Shown here: positions 62,709-64,000 of the stretch, in pieces
How positions within the stretch are numbered: the stretch's first letter is position 1
Layout of the letters: each line of letters starts with the position of its first letter
DNA from: Sisyra terminalis
Lineage: Eukaryota; Arthropoda; Insecta; Neuroptera; Sisyridae
Reading direction: 5' to 3'
Length of the DNA stretch: 64,000 bases
Assembly (NCBI GenBank): GCA_958496175.1
Contig: OY292278.1
Span: 16,058,001-16,122,000, forward strand
The notes under the pieces: model-generated
Database searches by the model: none
What the model saw: the letters and a program-made list of their open reading frames with translations, nothing else
What the model was told of the DNA's origin: nothing
Made by a program: the position numbers and the translations under genes

Positions 62709-63128
62709 GTACGTGAGAATAACTAAAGATTCCTATTAGGAGTACATTTAATTTTCTTCTTAATTTTCCACCGTAGGGGTGTGTTTGGTAGAGGGTGAAA
62801 GCAGTGGAAATACAGCAGCCATTGGTAGAGGTAACGCTGATGGAAGCACAGATTACGGATTGTTTCAAATAAATGACCGATATTGGTGTAATCATGGAAG
62901 TCCAGGAAAAGGCTGCAATATCGAATGTCAACGTATGAGCTTACAAAAAGCTCTACCTATACAGAAATTTTGATAATTTCTTTTTAATTTTCAGAATTAT
63001 TATCCGATAATATAAAAGTGGCAAGTAAATGTGCGAAAAAAATTTATAAGGAAAGTGGATTTAATGCTTGGGTGGCTTGGAAGAATAAATGTAAGGGAAA
63101 ACCATTGCCAGATATTTCAAAGTGCTGA
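62576..63128 (+). CDS. c-type lysozyme, complete
   Basis: CDS join(62576..62708, 62777..62932, 62995..63128), 140 residues, introns 68 and 62 bp, both phase 1 with GT/AG ends. It cleaves peptidoglycan between N-acetylmuramic acid and N-acetylglucosamine; in insects c-type lysozymes serve in immunity or digestion and are secreted. Start [20 protein letters not shown] is a signal peptide; the mature protein likely begins RKLDRCQIV. Eight cysteines are in the mature part, as expected for four disulfides. Catalytic Glu lies in VEGESSGN, catalytic Asp in [14 protein letters not shown]. The second M (62579) could also be the start. A TATA box sits 68 bp upstream. It runs divergently from the PDE1 exons seen at 60889 and may lie within a 5' intron of that gene. 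Confidence 0.96.
62777..62932 (+). CDS. Lysozyme exon 2
   Basis: Acceptor CCACCGTAG, donor CAAC|GTATGA; 156 bp. It contains both catalytic acids (GESSGN and DGSTDYG). Confidence 0.95.
62995..63128 (+). CDS. Lysozyme exon 3
   Basis: Acceptor TTAATTTTCAG; 134 bp. It encodes [17 protein letters not shown] and [11 protein letters not shown], ends ISKC-TGA. Typical lysozyme C-terminus. Confidence 0.94.
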
Positions 63129-64000
63129 TAATTGGAATTTGAAAAGAATCGATTAAAGGGAAGCCGTTTTTAAAGTACTTGTTTTATGCCAATTAATATA
63201 AAATCAAAAATATATTGTTAGTCTTGCTTATGCTATGTAATCTCGAATGAAATATCGAAAACCACAAAGAAATTTTATAATTTATTGTTATTTTATTTTT
63301 TGTATGTTTAAATTAGTTATAAAGGAACTATTGGTCATTATCAAATCATGATAAACCAATCTTTAATGAGATTATTATTAATACACCAATTAGAAAGAAG
63401 ATACCCATACCATAAATCAATTAAACAAAATGTGCTGATTGGCAAATATTTTAAATTTAGTCGAAAATATTCATAAGCGCTTTTAATAAAGTGGAAATTT
63501 GCTTATTGCGACATAAAATTCTATCAATATATAAAATATTACTTCAGATATTGTCAACAATTTAAAAATATTTTCTTATTTTAAAATAAAATAAAAAATT
63601 ATTAAAGTAATGTTTTTTTTTTTTTGTACTTTTGTTGCAGAAAAACAATAAAATTTTCTTGTATTTTAAAATTGTAATTAAAGAGTAGGATTTTCCTTCC
63701 TTATGTCACTGGTTTGCAGATTTCAAAGTCTTTCATTATTGATGTTACTAATCTTCAAAATTTGAATTACCACCATAATAGTGAAATAAAATATTGCTCT
63801 TTATATGAACAATACTAATAAATTCTGTTTAAATTTGATATGGTGTGTGATGTACCATTATGTATGATAAACCATTAAGTACCAACTTTTAGTAATTTTA
63901 ATAAATGTATATGGATATACTTATATGAAGGTATTTTTTTCCTTGGAAAAACATTAATTGGGCTAATGGTGTAGGTTATAATTTTTGAACCATATAAATA
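63129..64000. other. Lysozyme 3' flank
   Basis: AT-rich, no further coding evidence. AATAAA occurs at about 63646. Confidence 0.6.

Noticed and set aside
62566..62931. Minus-strand ORF over the lysozyme
   Set aside because: Antisense shadow of lysozyme exons 1 and 2.

Overview
The window is AT-rich eukaryotic DNA: short exons with GT/AG junctions, long introns, no operons, and many small non-autonomous transposons. Protein similarity points to an arthropod, most likely an insect (PDE1/Pde1c-type phosphodiesterase, a two-domain adenylate-kinase-like protein, a c-type lysozyme). I cannot name the order from sequence alone.

Layout. (1) 1-4605: AT-rich DNA with a TTCGGCCGAA-rich inverted-repeat element and a tRNA-derived SINE. 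(2) 4606-10573, plus strand: five 3' exons of an adenylate-kinase-like gene (fly CG9541 type), whose 5' end lies left of the window. (3) 10574-20144: gene-free AT-rich spacer with several MITEs and foldbacks. (4) 20145-60889, minus strand: twelve exons of a calcium/calmodulin-dependent cyclic nucleotide phosphodiesterase (PDE1), spread over more than 40 kb; more 5' exons probably lie beyond the visible ones. Its 16-kb intron (39694-55663) holds a GC-rich two-exon ORF on the same strand. That ORF is either a small nested gene of 70 codons or an alternative first exon of the PDE. (5) 62576-63128, plus strand: a complete three-exon c-type lysozyme with TATA box, signal peptide, eight cysteines and both catalytic acids, just upstream of (or nested in the 5' region of) the divergently oriented PDE.

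The introns are a record of transposon activity. I find hAT-like MITEs with 8-bp target duplications (one perfect), a broken hAT transposase C-terminus, a TTAA-flanked element, a tRNA-derived SINE family (three copies), several long foldback elements (about 0.2-1.1 kb), an element built of short degenerate repeats, and local tandem arrays (75 bp x 3; roughly 190-300 bp units at two sites). Two ~1-kb foldbacks with different termini share an internal motif, which is the most unusual repeat observation.

The genes are not an obvious pathway. Adenylate-kinase-like and PDE1 proteins both act on adenine nucleotides, but their proximity is probably chance. Exon coordinates come from reading frame, splice phase and remembered family similarity; nothing was aligned by software.
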